DNA of 64,000 bases from Rhodosalinus halophilus (GCF_003298775.1 NZ_QNTQ01000018.1:35748-99747), one strand, 5' to 3'; shown: positions 8,783-17,626, counted from the stretch's first letter. Numbers and translations: made by a program. The notes: a model not told the origin generated them from the sequence alone.

Positions 8783-9946
8783 CTAGGTAAAGTCGACGTC
8801 CAGCCCCAGCGCCCTGGCGATGAGCAAGGTCTGGATCTGGCTGGACCCGTCCCCGATCGTGCAGATGCGGTTGTCGCGCAGATACCGCGACGGCGGGCAG
8901 TCGTTCATGAAGCCCCAGCCGCCATGCACCTGCAGCGCCATGTTCGCGACCTCGCTGCCGACCTCGGTGGCGTGCAGCTTGGCCATGGAGAGCGCGCCGA
9001 TGTCGTCGATGCCCTGGTCGATCTGCCAGGCCGCGCGATAGGTCACCAGCCGCGCCGTCTCGACCTTGAGCGCCATCTCGGCGATCATCTGCTGGATCAT
9101 CTGCTTCTGGCCGAGCGTGCCGCCGAAGGCCCGCCGCTCCTTGGCGTAGGCGAGCGCGTGGTCGAGGCTGGCCTGCGCCAGCCCCAGCGAGCAGGCCGCC
9201 AGCCAGATCCGCGCCGCCTGATACCCCTTGTGCAGGAGATGGCGGCCGCCGTGCAGCTCGCCGACGATCGCCTCCTCTCCGAGCTGGCAGTCGTCGAGGT
9301 AAAGCTGGCGCGTGTCCGAGCTGCGCCAGCCCATCTTGTCGTATCCCTTGCCGCGCGTGTATCCCGGCGCGTCGTTGGGCGTCAGGAACAGCGTGAACTT
9401 CTTGCGCTCCGCCTCGGGCGGCGAGCTGATCGCGAGGATCAGGGTGAAAAGCGAGATCGGCGTGCCGGCGTTCGTGATGTAGGCCTTCTCGCCCGAGAGC
9501 GACCACTGGCCGTTGCCGAGCTGCGTGGCGCGCGTTCGGAAGCCGCCGGTGTCGGACCCTGCGTCCGGTTCCGTTCCCGCAATGGAGCAGATCTTCTGCC
9601 CCGAGACGATCTCGGGAAGCCAGCGGCGCTTCTGCTCCTCGGTTCCGAAGCGCGCCACCGTCAGCCCCGAGGCCATCGAGACCATGGCGGAGACGGCGAT
9701 GGACTGGTCCGCCCGCGCGAGCGCCTCGATCGCCAGCACCGCCTCGAAGACACCGAGGCCCATGCCGCCCAGATCCTCGGGGAAGGGAATGGACTGCACG
9801 CCCATCTCGCCCAGCTTCTGGAAGAGCTCGACGGGAAACGCGCCCTTGCGGTCCAGATCCTCGGCGACGGGCGCGATCTCGGCCTGCGCGAAGTCGTGGA
9901 TCGTGGACTGAAGCTGCTTCTGTTCCTCGCTGAGTTCGAAGTGCAT
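8783..9946 (-). CDS. Acyl-CoA dehydrogenase
   Basis: This 387-residue flavoprotein acyl-CoA dehydrogenase begins MHFELSEEQKQLQ, contains the FAD/substrate blocks ICSIAGTEPDAGSDTGGFRT and LSGEKAYITNAG, and ends with the canonical QVHGGWGFMNDCP...ARALGLD segment. It would oxidise an acyl-CoA to the 2-enoyl-CoA, passing electrons to ETF. The catalytic-base position, usually Glu in a YEGTSQIQ-like motif, is Asp here (GDGSSQIQ, about residue 366), and the alternative base position of isovaleryl-CoA dehydrogenase is Ala, so activity or specificity may be altered. The gene lies 15 nt after tetR, with a good GGGAGG ribosome site. Confidence 0.93.
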   Translation of the reverse strand: MHFELSEEQKQLQSTIHDFAQAEIAPVAEDLDRKGAFPVELFQKLGEMGVQSIPFPEDLGGMGLGVFEAVLAIEALARADQSIAVSAMVSMASGLTVARFGTEEQKRRWLPEIVSGQKICSIAGTEPDAGSDTGGFRTRATQLGNGQWSLSGEKAYITNAGTPISLFTLILAISSPPEAERKKFTLFLTPNDAPGYTRGKGYDKMGWRSSDTRQLYLDDCQLGEEAIVGELHGGRHLLHKGYQAARIWLAACSLGLAQASLDHALAYAKERRAFGGTLGQKQMIQQMIAEMALKVETARLVTYRAAWQIDQGIDDIGALSMAKLHATEVGSEVANMALQVHGGWGFMNDCPPSRYLRDNRICTIGDGSSQIQTLLIARALGLDVDFT

Positions 9947-9961
9947 GCGCCGCCTCCCTGC

Positions 9962-10669
9962 CTATGGTCCCGTGCCTGCGCCCGCGTGCAATTCTGCCGA
10001 GAGCCGCTCGGCCGGCGAGGGCTCGAGCGCCCGCGTGGCCAGCTCGACGATGGCGTCGGCCACCTGTTCCGGCTGCCAGTCGCCATCCGGGCAGTACCAT
10101 TTCGCCAGCCAGTGAATGCTGCCCAGCAGCATGAAGACCGCGATCTTCGGCTCCGACTGCACGATCGAGCCGTCGCGCTGGCCCTCGGCAACCAGCCGGC
10201 GCATCCGCTGTTCGTAGGTGTCGCGGTTCGCGTAATTGCGCTCTGCCGCGTCGCCCTGAAGCACATTCTCCTCGAGGATGAGCGCCGGGACACCGAGCTC
10301 CCGGATCATCTCCACGAGGTAGGAGCGAAGGCCGAGGCGAATCTTCTCGAGCCCTGTCGCGCCCTTTTCCTCACCGTGATCGAGGCACCGTTCGGCGATG
10401 GCCAGGGCCTCCTCGTGGCAGGCGAGGATCAGATCGTTCTTGTTCGAGACGTAGCGATAGAGCGCGGCCTTCGAGACACCGAGCCGGTCGGCCACGTCGT
10501 CGAGCGTGGCCCCGTGGCTGCCCCTGCGCGACATCAGCCGCGCGGCGGCACGCACGATCGCCTTCCGCTTCAAGGCTTGCTGCTCGTCGCGCCCGGGGAT
10601 GGCGTCAGCCCACATTCCCGGTCTCTCCCGCAGTTCCGGCTCCAAAGTTACCGTAGGGTCGGCAAACAT
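9962..10669 (-). CDS. TetR/AcrR family transcriptional regulator
   Basis: This regulator of about 235 residues has an N-terminal TetR helix-turn-helix (ATLDDVADRLGVSKAALYRYVSNKNDLILACHEEAL, roughly residues 53-88) and an all-alpha ligand-binding C-terminal half. It is the first gene of the operon that contains the dehydrogenase, importer and ligases, so it most likely controls that operon in response to a CoA ester or the free acid. The start is taken at ATG 10669; a GTG immediately upstream (10672) is an alternative. An imperfect inverted repeat lies just upstream at 10688-10703. Confidence 0.9.
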   Translation of the reverse strand: MFADPTVTLEPELRERPGMWADAIPGRDEQQALKRKAIVRAAARLMSRRGSHGATLDDVADRLGVSKAALYRYVSNKNDLILACHEEALAIAERCLDHGEEKGATGLEKIRLGLRSYLVEMIRELGVPALILEENVLQGDAAERNYANRDTYEQRMRRLVAEGQRDGSIVQSEPKIAVFMLLGSIHWLAKWYCPDGDWQPEQVADAIVELATRALEPSPAERLSAELHAGAGTGP

Positions 10670-10687
10670 CACCTGTCAATCGTGAAT

Positions 10688-10703
10688 GTGACTTCATGGT
10701 CAC
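10688..10703. promoter_or_regulatory. Candidate operator upstream of the tetR gene
   Basis: The sequence GTGAC-TTCATG-GTCAC is an inverted repeat with 5-bp arms and a 6-bp spacer, 19 bp upstream of the tetR start. Position and size fit an autoregulatory TetR operator, but the arms are short and nothing else supports it. Confidence 0.35.
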
Positions 10704-11224
10704 GTGTGCAACGATACCTTTTCACCTCGCGAGACCTGGACGATCGCCGCGGGCAAGCTTCGGGATCGAACGCCGCCTCGCGCAGAGGCCCGGGCGCCTC
10801 GTGGGAACAGCGGTGGCGCGCAGTCTCGCGATGGCGGTGATCCGCGCGCCGACCAGACCCGCAGGACGAGGGTATCGCCCGCCCTTCCCCGGAGACGACG
10901 TCGCCTTTCGGACAAGTTGGCTATCGCGGTCCTTGGACAGATCGAGCCCAATGATGGCCCCCTCCCCGCATTCGGGCTGCCGGTGCGTCCCGGATCCGCG
11001 CGGCCGACGGCGGTCGCTCCGACCGTCATGGCGCGGACCCCGCCTTCGACGACGTTGCATCTGGGCTCCAGCTTGCTCAGCATCGGCGTCGGCAGACAGC
11101 GATCGCGATCCGGGCGCCCGCGCCTCGAACCGGCCACGCGGCGCCGGCGAGGAGGCAGGCAGCCTCGAGACCGGCCGGCGCCGGGGCGGCGGTCATGCGA
11201 AGATAGAAGGGAAAGCGAAGCCCG
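10704..11224. other. Long intergenic region between divergent tetR and ATPase genes
   Basis: About 520 bases carry no gene I can support. Open frames exist on both strands but have no family resemblance and no ribosome site, and they conflict with the ATPase gene. The region must hold the promoters for both flanking genes. No clear sigma-70 pair, hairpin with a T-run or repeat was recognised. Confidence 0.6.
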
Positions 11225-13882
11225 ATGGAACGGCCTCACGCGCAAACCTGCGAAGAGGTCTGCAGCACGCTGCAGGTCGACCCGGCGCGCGGCCTGTCGC
11301 AGGGCGCGGCGGCGAAGCGACTGCGCGAGTCGGGGCCGAACCGCCTTGCCCGCGCGCGCCGCGCCCCGGCATGGCGCATCCTCGTCGACCAGTTCCGGAA
11401 CCTTATTGTGGGCGTGCTGCTGCTCGCCGCGATGCTCTCCGGCGTGGTCGGCGAGATGGTTCAGGCGGCCGCGATCCTCGTCGCCCTGGCGATCAATGTC
11501 GGGATCGGCTTCTACACCGAACTTTCGGCGACCCGCTCGATCGAGGCCCTGCGCCGGCTGGAAGAGGACGTCGCGCGCGTGCGGCGTGACGGAACCGAGC
11601 GCAGCCTCGCGGCCGAGAAGCTGGTCCCGGGCGACGTCGTGCTCTTGCAGGCGGGCGAGATCGTTCCCGCGGACCTGCGGATCTGCGAATCTTCTTCACT
11701 GCGCATCGACGAGTCTGCGCTCACGGGAGAATCGGTGCCCGTCGGCAAGACCGCCGAGCCCGTGGACGCCGACGCCGATCTGGCAGACCGCGCCAACCTC
11801 GCGTTCCGGGGCACCTCCGTCAGCCACGGTGCAGGCGCGGGCGTCGTCGTGGCGACCGGCATGAAAACCGAACTCGGGCGCATCGCCGAGCTCGCCGAGA
11901 GCGCGGAGAGCGCCCAGACGCCCCTGCAGAAGCAGCTCGACGCGCTCAGCCGCCGGCTGCTCGTCGTCATCGCCGGCGTCGCCGCGCTCGTGGCCGCGAC
12001 CGGCGCGATCGCGGGGCGCGATCTGCTGCTGATGGCCGAGACCGGCATCGCGCTCGTCGTCGCGGCGGTGCCGGAGGGCCTGCCGATCGTTGCCAGCATC
12101 GCGCTCGCGCGGGGCATGTGGCGGCTGGCCGACCGGCAGGCACTGATCGAGAAGCTGTCGGCCGTCGAGACGCTGGGCGCGACGAACGTGATCTGCGCCG
12201 ACAAGACCGGCACGCTCACCCGCAACCGTATGACGCTCGACCGCCTTGCGCTCGACGGCGGCGACGTCGCGCTCGACGCGCGGGACGAGGCCCCCGGTGG
12301 CGCGCTGCGCGCGGCGCTCGAGGTGGGCGCGCTCTGCACCTCGGCGGAACTGGAAAGGGACGCCCGGGACGAACCGCGCGGCACCGGCGATCCCATGGAA
12401 CTGGCCTTGCTGGTCGCTGCGCGGCGCGCGGGGTGCGACCGGGCCGATCTGCTGGACCGCCGCCCAGAGCTGCGCCGCGAGGAGTTCGATCCCGAGACCC
12501 GGATGATGGCCACCTTCCACCGCGCCGACGACGCCGTGCTGGTGGCCGTCAAGGGCGCCCCCGAGGCCGTCATCGACCGCTGCACGCATGTCATGGACGC
12601 GGAGGGGAAACGCGTCGCTCTGGATGAGGACGGACGCGCGGACTGGCACGCGCGGACGGACGCGATGGCAGGCAAGGGGCTGCGCGCCCTGGCGCTGGCG
12701 CGAAGGACCGCGGATGATTCAGATGTCGAGCCCTACGAGAACCTGACGCTGATCGGCCTCGCCGGCCTGCTCGACCCGCCCCGGCCGGAGGTGCGGGAGG
12801 CCGTCAGAGCCTGCCGCGACGCCGGCATTCGCGTCGTCATGGTGACCGGAGATCAGCCCGAAACCGCCCGCGCCATCGCGGGCGAGGTGGGCATCCTGGA
12901 CGACCCCGAAGCCGCCGAGGTGCGCCTTGGGTCGGACATGGCGCCGCCGGAAGAGATGACCGACGAGGCGCTGGCCACCCTGCGCGAAACCCCGGTCTTC
13001 GCCCGGTTCGATCCTGCGCAGAAGCTCGCGCTGATCGAGGTCTATCAGGACGCAGGCTACGTCGTCGCGATGACCGGAGACGGCGTGAACGATGCCCCCG
13101 CGCTCAAGAAGGCCGATATCGGCATCGCGATGGGACAGCGCGGGACGGAAGTCGCGCGCGAGGCGGCCGACATGGTGCTGCGCGACGACTCCTTCGCCTC
13201 GATCGAGGCGGCCGTGCGCGAGGGGCGCACGATCTTCGGCAACATCCGCAAGTTCGTGCTCTACATGCTGTCGGGGAACGCCGGCGAGATCCTGGCCGTG
13301 TCACTGGTCGCGCTGCTCAACGCGCCCCTGCCGCTGCTGCCGCTGCAGATCCTCTACATCAATATCGTCTCGGATGTCTTTCCGGCGCTGGCGCTCGGCG
13401 TGGGCGAGAGCCGCGCGAACGTCATGCAGCGCCCGCCGCGAGATCCGTCGGAACCGATCCTGACCCGCAGGCTGTGGGGCGCAATCGGCGGCTACGGGCT
13501 GCTCATCGGCGGCTCGGTGCTGGCCGTCTTCTGGGCCGCCTTCCAGCTCGGCCTGACCCGGGAAGAGGCGGTGACCGTGTCCTTCCTCGCCTTCGGCTTC
13601 GCCCGGCTCTGGCATGTTCTCAACATGCGCGACCCCGACACGCGCCTTTTCGACAACGAGGTGCTGAGCAACCGCTATGTCTGGGCAGCCGTGGGGCTCG
13701 GCATCGCGCTGATGCTGGCGACGATCTACGTGCCGGTCATGCGCACGGTCCTCGAAACGGCCGTCCCCGGGCCCCAGGGCTGGCTCCTGATCGCCGCGGG
13801 AAGTCTCGCGCCGCTCTTCGTGGGCCAACTGCTCAAGACCCGGATCGCGCGCAGGGCGCTCGGCTCCGCCCCGCTCGGTTGA
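11225..13882 (+). CDS. P-type cation-transporting ATPase (Ca2+/type II-like)
   Basis: This is a full-length P-type ATPase of 885 residues. The actuator motif TGES lies at residues 167-170, the phosphorylation site DKTGTLT starts at Asp326, and the hinge motif TGDGVNDAP is at 617-625. The fourth membrane helix contains VPEGLP, as in type II pumps for Ca2+ and related ions, and the sixth has LPLQILYINIVSDVFPALALG. N-terminal heavy-metal domains and CPC motifs are absent, which argues against Cu or Zn pumps. The N-terminal cation-ATPase domain (GLSQGAAAKRLRESGPNRL) is present. The transported ion is inferred only by class. The gene stands alone and converges with the methyltransferase gene downstream. 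Confidence 0.93.
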   Translation: MERPHAQTCEEVCSTLQVDPARGLSQGAAAKRLRESGPNRLARARRAPAWRILVDQFRNLIVGVLLLAAMLSGVVGEMVQAAAILVALAINVGIGFYTELSATRSIEALRRLEEDVARVRRDGTERSLAAEKLVPGDVVLLQAGEIVPADLRICESSSLRIDESALTGESVPVGKTAEPVDADADLADRANLAFRGTSVSHGAGAGVVVATGMKTELGRIAELAESAESAQTPLQKQLDALSRRLLVVIAGVAALVAATGAIAGRDLLLMAETGIALVVAAVPEGLPIVASIALARGMWRLADRQALIEKLSAVETLGATNVICADKTGTLTRNRMTLDRLALDGGDVALDARDEAPGGALRAALEVGALCTSAELERDARDEPRGTGDPMELALLVAARRAGCDRADLLDRRPELRREEFDPETRMMATFHRADDAVLVAVKGAPEAVIDRCTHVMDAEGKRVALDEDGRADWHARTDAMAGKGLRALALARRTADDSDVEPYENLTLIGLAGLLDPPRPEVREAVRACRDAGIRVVMVTGDQPETARAIAGEVGILDDPEAAEVRLGSDMAPPEEMTDEALATLRETPVFARFDPAQKLALIEVYQDAGYVVAMTGDGVNDAPALKKADIGIAMGQRGTEVAREAADMVLRDDSFASIEAAVREGRTIFGNIRKFVLYMLSGNAGEILAVSLVALLNAPLPLLPLQILYINIVSDVFPALALGVGESRANVMQRPPRDPSEPILTRRLWGAIGGYGLLIGGSVLAVFWAAFQLGLTREEAVTVSFLAFGFARLWHVLNMRDPDTRLFDNEVLSNRYVWAAVGLGIALMLATIYVPVMRTVLETAVPGPQGWLLIAAGSLAPLFVGQLLKTRIARRALGSAPLG

Positions 13883-13943
13883 AGCCCCCGTGACACGGCG
13901 CAGCGCGGGGCCCCTGCCCCGGTCCGGGCGGACAGCGAACCGA

Positions 13944-15161
13944 CTAGTGCGTTTCCCCTGCCTCCGAAATCGCCGGGATGTCCACTACCAGCCCCCGCGG
14001 GATCTTCCGCTCCCGGTCGTACATGGGCAGATCGCAGGTCTCGGCCGGACGCGTCCGGCCGTCCCGGCAGGCCACCTCGAGGCGGGTTTCCGGCCCGATG
14101 TCGGGATCGTGGAGCCGCACGATCGCCACGCCGCATCTCTGGTAGGGCGACCACGCGGCGGAGCAGATACGACCGGCCGGAACACCATCGTGGTGCAGGC
14201 TGTCGCCGAGCCGGGGCACGCCGCCGGGCACGCGCAGGCCCCATGTGCGGCGCCGCCGATCGGCCTTCTCGAGAGCTGCCTTCCCGATGAACTCGGGCTT
14301 CTCGAGGCTTACCATTGCGCCCAGACCCGCGGCGAAGGGCGTCACCGACGCGTCGAAGTCGGAGCCGGCGTTGAGCAACCCCGCCTCGATGCGGCGGGCG
14401 CCGCCGATCGCGACCGGCCTCAGACCGCAGGGCCGCCCGGCCTCGAGAAGGCGCTCGCCCACCGCCTGCGCGTCCGTCTCCGGCTCGAGATAGACCTCCC
14501 AGCCCAGCTCGTTGGTGAAGCCGGAACGGGTCACCACGACCTCCTGCCCAGCGATCCGCACGCGCGCCGCGTCGAAGTAGCGGAACGGCTCGGGATAGGC
14601 GTCGTCCACGGCGGCTTCCAGGATCCTGAGCGAGTCCGGTCCCTGCACCTGGCTGATCCAGACGTGCGGGTCGAAGACCTCGACATCCATGCCGCGGGCA
14701 TGCGCGATCAGCCAGTCCGTGAGGTCGCCGTCCGCCTGCCCGTACCAGAAGCGATCCTCGGCGAGGCGAACGAGGACGCCGTCGAGGATCATGCCGCCGT
14801 CCTCGTAGCAGGCGATCTGGTAGCTGCAGCGGCCCACCCGGGTCTTCGCGACGTCGCGGGTAAACACGAAGTTCAGCAGCTTCTCCGCGTCCGGACCGCG
14901 GATCTCGATCGGCAACTCGCCCGTGTGGCGCAGGATGGCGTGACGGCGAAGCTGCCAGTAGGCGTCGTCTGCCGAAAAGCCGGCCATCGACATCGCGGTC
15001 AGCCGGCGATTGTAGATCGTGTAGAGCGGATCGTAGGGCAGTTCCTGATACGCGAGCGGATGCGGCGCCATGGTGCGCGAGAACTCGCTGCCGCCGGCAT
15101 CCTCGCGGTCCATCGGCATCACGGCGAAGCGCAGCTCGTGCTGCAACGCTGACATGGTCAT
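13944..15161 (-). CDS. GcvT/DmdA-like tetrahydrofolate-dependent methyltransferase
   Basis: This 405-residue member of the aminomethyltransferase (GcvT) superfamily has the N-terminal folate-binding part (LPIEIRGPDAEKLLNFVFTRD; ISQVQGPDSLRIL; VVVTRSGFTNELGWEVYL) and the C-terminal GcvT_C barrel (FIGKAALEK...). The order YTIYNRRL...YWQLRRHAILRH resembles DMSP demethylase DmdA and aryl O-demethylases more than glycine cleavage GcvT, and no gcvH or gcvP lies nearby. ATG 15161 is chosen because GGAGG sits 6 nt upstream; the frame stays open further upstream. It is divergent from a methanethiol oxidase gene, so a methylated sulfur compound is a plausible substrate, but this is inference. Confidence 0.82.
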   Translation of the reverse strand: MTMSALQHELRFAVMPMDREDAGGSEFSRTMAPHPLAYQELPYDPLYTIYNRRLTAMSMAGFSADDAYWQLRRHAILRHTGELPIEIRGPDAEKLLNFVFTRDVAKTRVGRCSYQIACYEDGGMILDGVLVRLAEDRFWYGQADGDLTDWLIAHARGMDVEVFDPHVWISQVQGPDSLRILEAAVDDAYPEPFRYFDAARVRIAGQEVVVTRSGFTNELGWEVYLEPETDAQAVGERLLEAGRPCGLRPVAIGGARRIEAGLLNAGSDFDASVTPFAAGLGAMVSLEKPEFIGKAALEKADRRRRTWGLRVPGGVPRLGDSLHHDGVPAGRICSAAWSPYQRCGVAIVRLHDPDIGPETRLEVACRDGRTRPAETCDLPMYDRERKIPRGLVVDIPAISEAGETH

Positions 15162-15562
15162 CCCAGGCCTCCCCCGATGAACGTCGCGGCGGCGACGCGG
15201 TCGCATCGACATGCACGCGCGCCCCGACCCGGCCTCTGCTCCAGATGGGTCGGGCTCGCCGCCCCTTTCCCCTCACAATACCCCGGGCACCGAGGAGTTC
15301 CGTCCCACTTGCGACCGGGGCGCCCGCGGCTACGACATGCGCGCGGCGACACGCTTCGCCCAAGCCGCCTCGCAGAGCTTCCCCGCAGGCTTGGACCCGG
15401 CGCAGAGCCGAGAACCCGACCGGTTTTCGGACCAGCTCGGACAGGCCCGCGGGCGCGCCCTGGCAGCGCTCAAATCATTTGCGCTTACCCGGCGTCACGT
15501 GACACGCTGACGCAAGGGCGCAGAGGAAAAAGAGGGGCGCCTTTTCCAGGGAGGATTTTACC
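15162..15562. other. Intergenic region between the divergent methyltransferase and methanethiol oxidase genes
   Basis: This region of about 400 bases holds no supported gene. It must contain both promoters. The only clear structure is a perfect 10-bp palindrome GTCACGTGAC at 15494-15503, about 60 bp upstream of the oxidase start, a plausible regulator site. The ribosome site of the oxidase gene (GGGAGG, 8 nt before the ATG) is at the right end. Confidence 0.55.
15494..15503. promoter_or_regulatory. Palindrome upstream of the methanethiol oxidase gene
   Basis: GTCACGTGAC is a perfect 10-bp palindrome located 60 bp before the start of the SBP56/MtoX gene in the divergent promoter region. It could be an operator shared by both genes; no cognate regulator is encoded next to it. 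Confidence 0.35.
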
Positions 15563-16963
15563 ATGAACCTTAGGCCGGATCCGACATTCCACGCGACACC
15601 GCGACTTGCCATGGAGGCGCCCGCGGAGACGCTCGCCTTCACCCTCATGCTCAGCCCGGACGGAACGCAGCCCGATGGGCTGGCCGTGATCGACGTGGAT
15701 CCCACGTCGAAGTCCTACGGCCAGATCGTCCATCAGGTCATCATGCCGAACAAGGGCGACGAGTTTCACCATTTCGGCTGGAACGCCTGCTCCTCCGCAC
15801 TCTCGCCGCTCACGGGCCACGCCTTTCTGGAGCGGCGCTATCTGATCATCCCGGGCATCCGGTCCTCGCGGATCTACGTGATCGACGTGAAGGAGCCGCT
15901 GAAGGCGAAGATCCACAAGATCATCGAGCCCGAGGAGGTCTTCGCCAAGACCGGCTACTCCCGCCCCCACACGATCCATTGCGGGCCGGAAGGCATCTAC
16001 GTGAGCACGCTGGGCGGCGGCGGGCCGGATGGCACCGACGGCCCGCCGGGGATCTTCATCATGGATTGCGAGACCTTCGAGATCCTCGGTCGCTACGAGA
16101 TGGACCGCGGCAAGCAGGAGAAGCATTACGACTTCTGGTGGAACCTGCCGCGCGATTACATGGTCAGCTCCGAATGGGGCCTGCCGCCGCAGTTCGAGAA
16201 CGGGCTGGTGCCCGAGGATCTGCTCTCGAACAAATACGGCCATTCGATCCATTTCTGGAACCTGCGCGAGCGGCGCAACGTCCAGACCATCGACCTCGGC
16301 GAGAACCACCAGATGGCGCTGGAGATTCGCCCCGCCCACGACCCGGCCAAGGACTACGGCTTCTGCGGCGTGGTGGTGGACACGACGAACCTGCAGGGCG
16401 CGATCTTCACCTGGTGGCGCAAGCCGGACGGCACCTTCGACGCGAAGAAGACCATCACCATCGATCCGCAACCGGCCTCGGCCGACGATCTGCCCGACCT
16501 GCTCAAGGGCTTCGAGGCGGTGCCGCCGCTGGTGACCGACATCGACCTCAGCCTCGACGACCGGTTCCTCTACGTCTCCTGCTGGGGCACGGGCGAGATG
16601 CACCAGTATGACGTTTCCGACCCGATGAACCCGAAGCTGGCGGGCAAGGTCGAGATCGGCGGTATCGTGAAGAAGACGCCGCACCCCAACGGCAAGCCTT
16701 TCGGTTACGGCCCGCAGATGGTCGAGATCAGCCGTGACGGCAAGCGCGTCTACTGGACCAACTCGCTCTATTCGACTTGGGACGACCAGTTCTATCCGGG
16801 CGACCGGGGGGCCGCGATGGTCATGGCGCACGCCGGCGAGAACGGCGGTCTGGAGCTGGCCGAGGATTTCTGGGTGGAGTTTCCCGAGGGCTATCGCACC
16901 CACCAGATCCGCCTCGAGGGCGGCGACTGCTCGACCGACAGCTTCTGTTACCCCTCCGTCTGA
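15563..16963 (+). CDS. mtoX: Methanethiol oxidase (selenium-binding protein SBP56 family)
   Basis: This 466-residue protein of the SBP56/SELENBP1 family in bacteria corresponds to MtoX, a copper enzyme oxidising methanethiol to formaldehyde, hydrogen sulfide and hydrogen peroxide. Conserved segments include DEFHHFGWNACSS, the SRPHTIHCGPEGIYVS histidine cluster, HYDFWWNLPRDYMVSSEWG and the C-terminal FPEGYRTHQIRLEGGDCSTD. No signal peptide is seen, unlike the periplasmic Hyphomicrobium enzyme, so a cytoplasmic form is likely. A strong GGGAGG ribosome site precedes the ATG. The SCO1- and MauG-like maturation genes known from some mtoX operons are not adjacent; a membrane protein gene follows instead. 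Confidence 0.9.
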   Translation: MNLRPDPTFHATPRLAMEAPAETLAFTLMLSPDGTQPDGLAVIDVDPTSKSYGQIVHQVIMPNKGDEFHHFGWNACSSALSPLTGHAFLERRYLIIPGIRSSRIYVIDVKEPLKAKIHKIIEPEEVFAKTGYSRPHTIHCGPEGIYVSTLGGGGPDGTDGPPGIFIMDCETFEILGRYEMDRGKQEKHYDFWWNLPRDYMVSSEWGLPPQFENGLVPEDLLSNKYGHSIHFWNLRERRNVQTIDLGENHQMALEIRPAHDPAKDYGFCGVVVDTTNLQGAIFTWWRKPDGTFDAKKTITIDPQPASADDLPDLLKGFEAVPPLVTDIDLSLDDRFLYVSCWGTGEMHQYDVSDPMNPKLAGKVEIGGIVKKTPHPNGKPFGYGPQMVEISRDGKRVYWTNSLYSTWDDQFYPGDRGAAMVMAHAGENGGLELAEDFWVEFPEGYRTHQIRLEGGDCSTDSFCYPSV

Positions 16964-16975
16964 CGGGTGGAGGGC

Positions 16976-17626
16976 ATGACCACGGCGGCGGCCCTTTGGT
17001 GGGCCGTCGTCGCCTCCGGCATCTATCACGGCGTGAACCCCGGCATGGGCTGGCCGCTGGCGGTGTCGGCGGCGCTCATGGACCGGGGACAGGGGCGCCT
17101 GATCAAGGCGCTCGTCGCGCTGGCCGCGGGCCACCTGATCGCCATGGCGGCGATCCTCTTTCCCTTCTCGGCGCTCTTGGTGCTCGCCCAATGGCAGCGC
17201 GAGATCCAGATCGGCGCCTCGCTGCTGGTGATCGCGCTGGGCCTCTACCTGCTGGTCAACCGGCGTCATCCCCGCTTCCTCGCCCGCGTGCCGCCCTCGC
17301 GGCTGGCGCTCTGGTCGTTCCTCGCCGCGATGGCGCATGGCGCCGGGCTGATGCTGGTGCCGATCTACCTCGGGATCTGCCGCACGGTAGAGACCGACGC
17401 GGGCCATGCCGCCGCCGACACGCTCATGGGCGGCAACGCCGCCGTCGCGGCCTCCGTCGCGGTGGTCCATACGCTCGCGATGTCGCTTTCGGGCGGCGCG
17501 ATCGCCGCGGGCGTCTACGCCTGGCTGGGGCTGAAGTTCCTCTCGCGCAGCTGGTTCAACCTCGATCTCGTCTGGGCGCTGAGCCTGGTCCTCGTCGGCG
17601 GTCTGTCGCTCTGGGCCGTTTTCTGA
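16976..17626 (+). CDS. Polytopic membrane protein with HGVNPGMGW motif, linked to mtoX
   Basis: This protein of about 216 residues has roughly six hydrophobic segments. The first helix contains GIYHGVNPGMGWPLAV, and a later helix has MAHGAGLMLVPIYLG; the His-Gly-x-x-Pro-Gly arrangement recalls the histidine signature of NicO/RcnA-type metal permeases, but I cannot assign a family with certainty. The gene starts 12 nt after the mtoX stop, so the two are very likely co-transcribed. The start is uncertain: ATG 16976 is used here, and GTG 16967 is in frame. A role in supplying copper or moving a sulfur product is possible but unproven. Confidence 0.7.
   Translation: MTTAAALWWAVVASGIYHGVNPGMGWPLAVSAALMDRGQGRLIKALVALAAGHLIAMAAILFPFSALLVLAQWQREIQIGASLLVIALGLYLLVNRRHPRFLARVPPSRLALWSFLAAMAHGAGLMLVPIYLGICRTVETDAGHAAADTLMGGNAAVAASVAVVHTLAMSLSGGAIAAGVYAWLGLKFLSRSWFNLDLVWALSLVLVGGLSLWAVF

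Noticed and set aside
10704..11864. A 386-codon plus-strand frame in the tetR-ATPase gap
   Set aside because: It overlaps the start of the P-type ATPase gene in another frame and is Arg/Pro-rich with no recognisable motif.
13883..13943. GC-rich inverted pieces between the P-type ATPase and methyltransferase genes as a terminator
   Set aside because: No stem longer than a few base pairs and no T-run on either strand could be made out.
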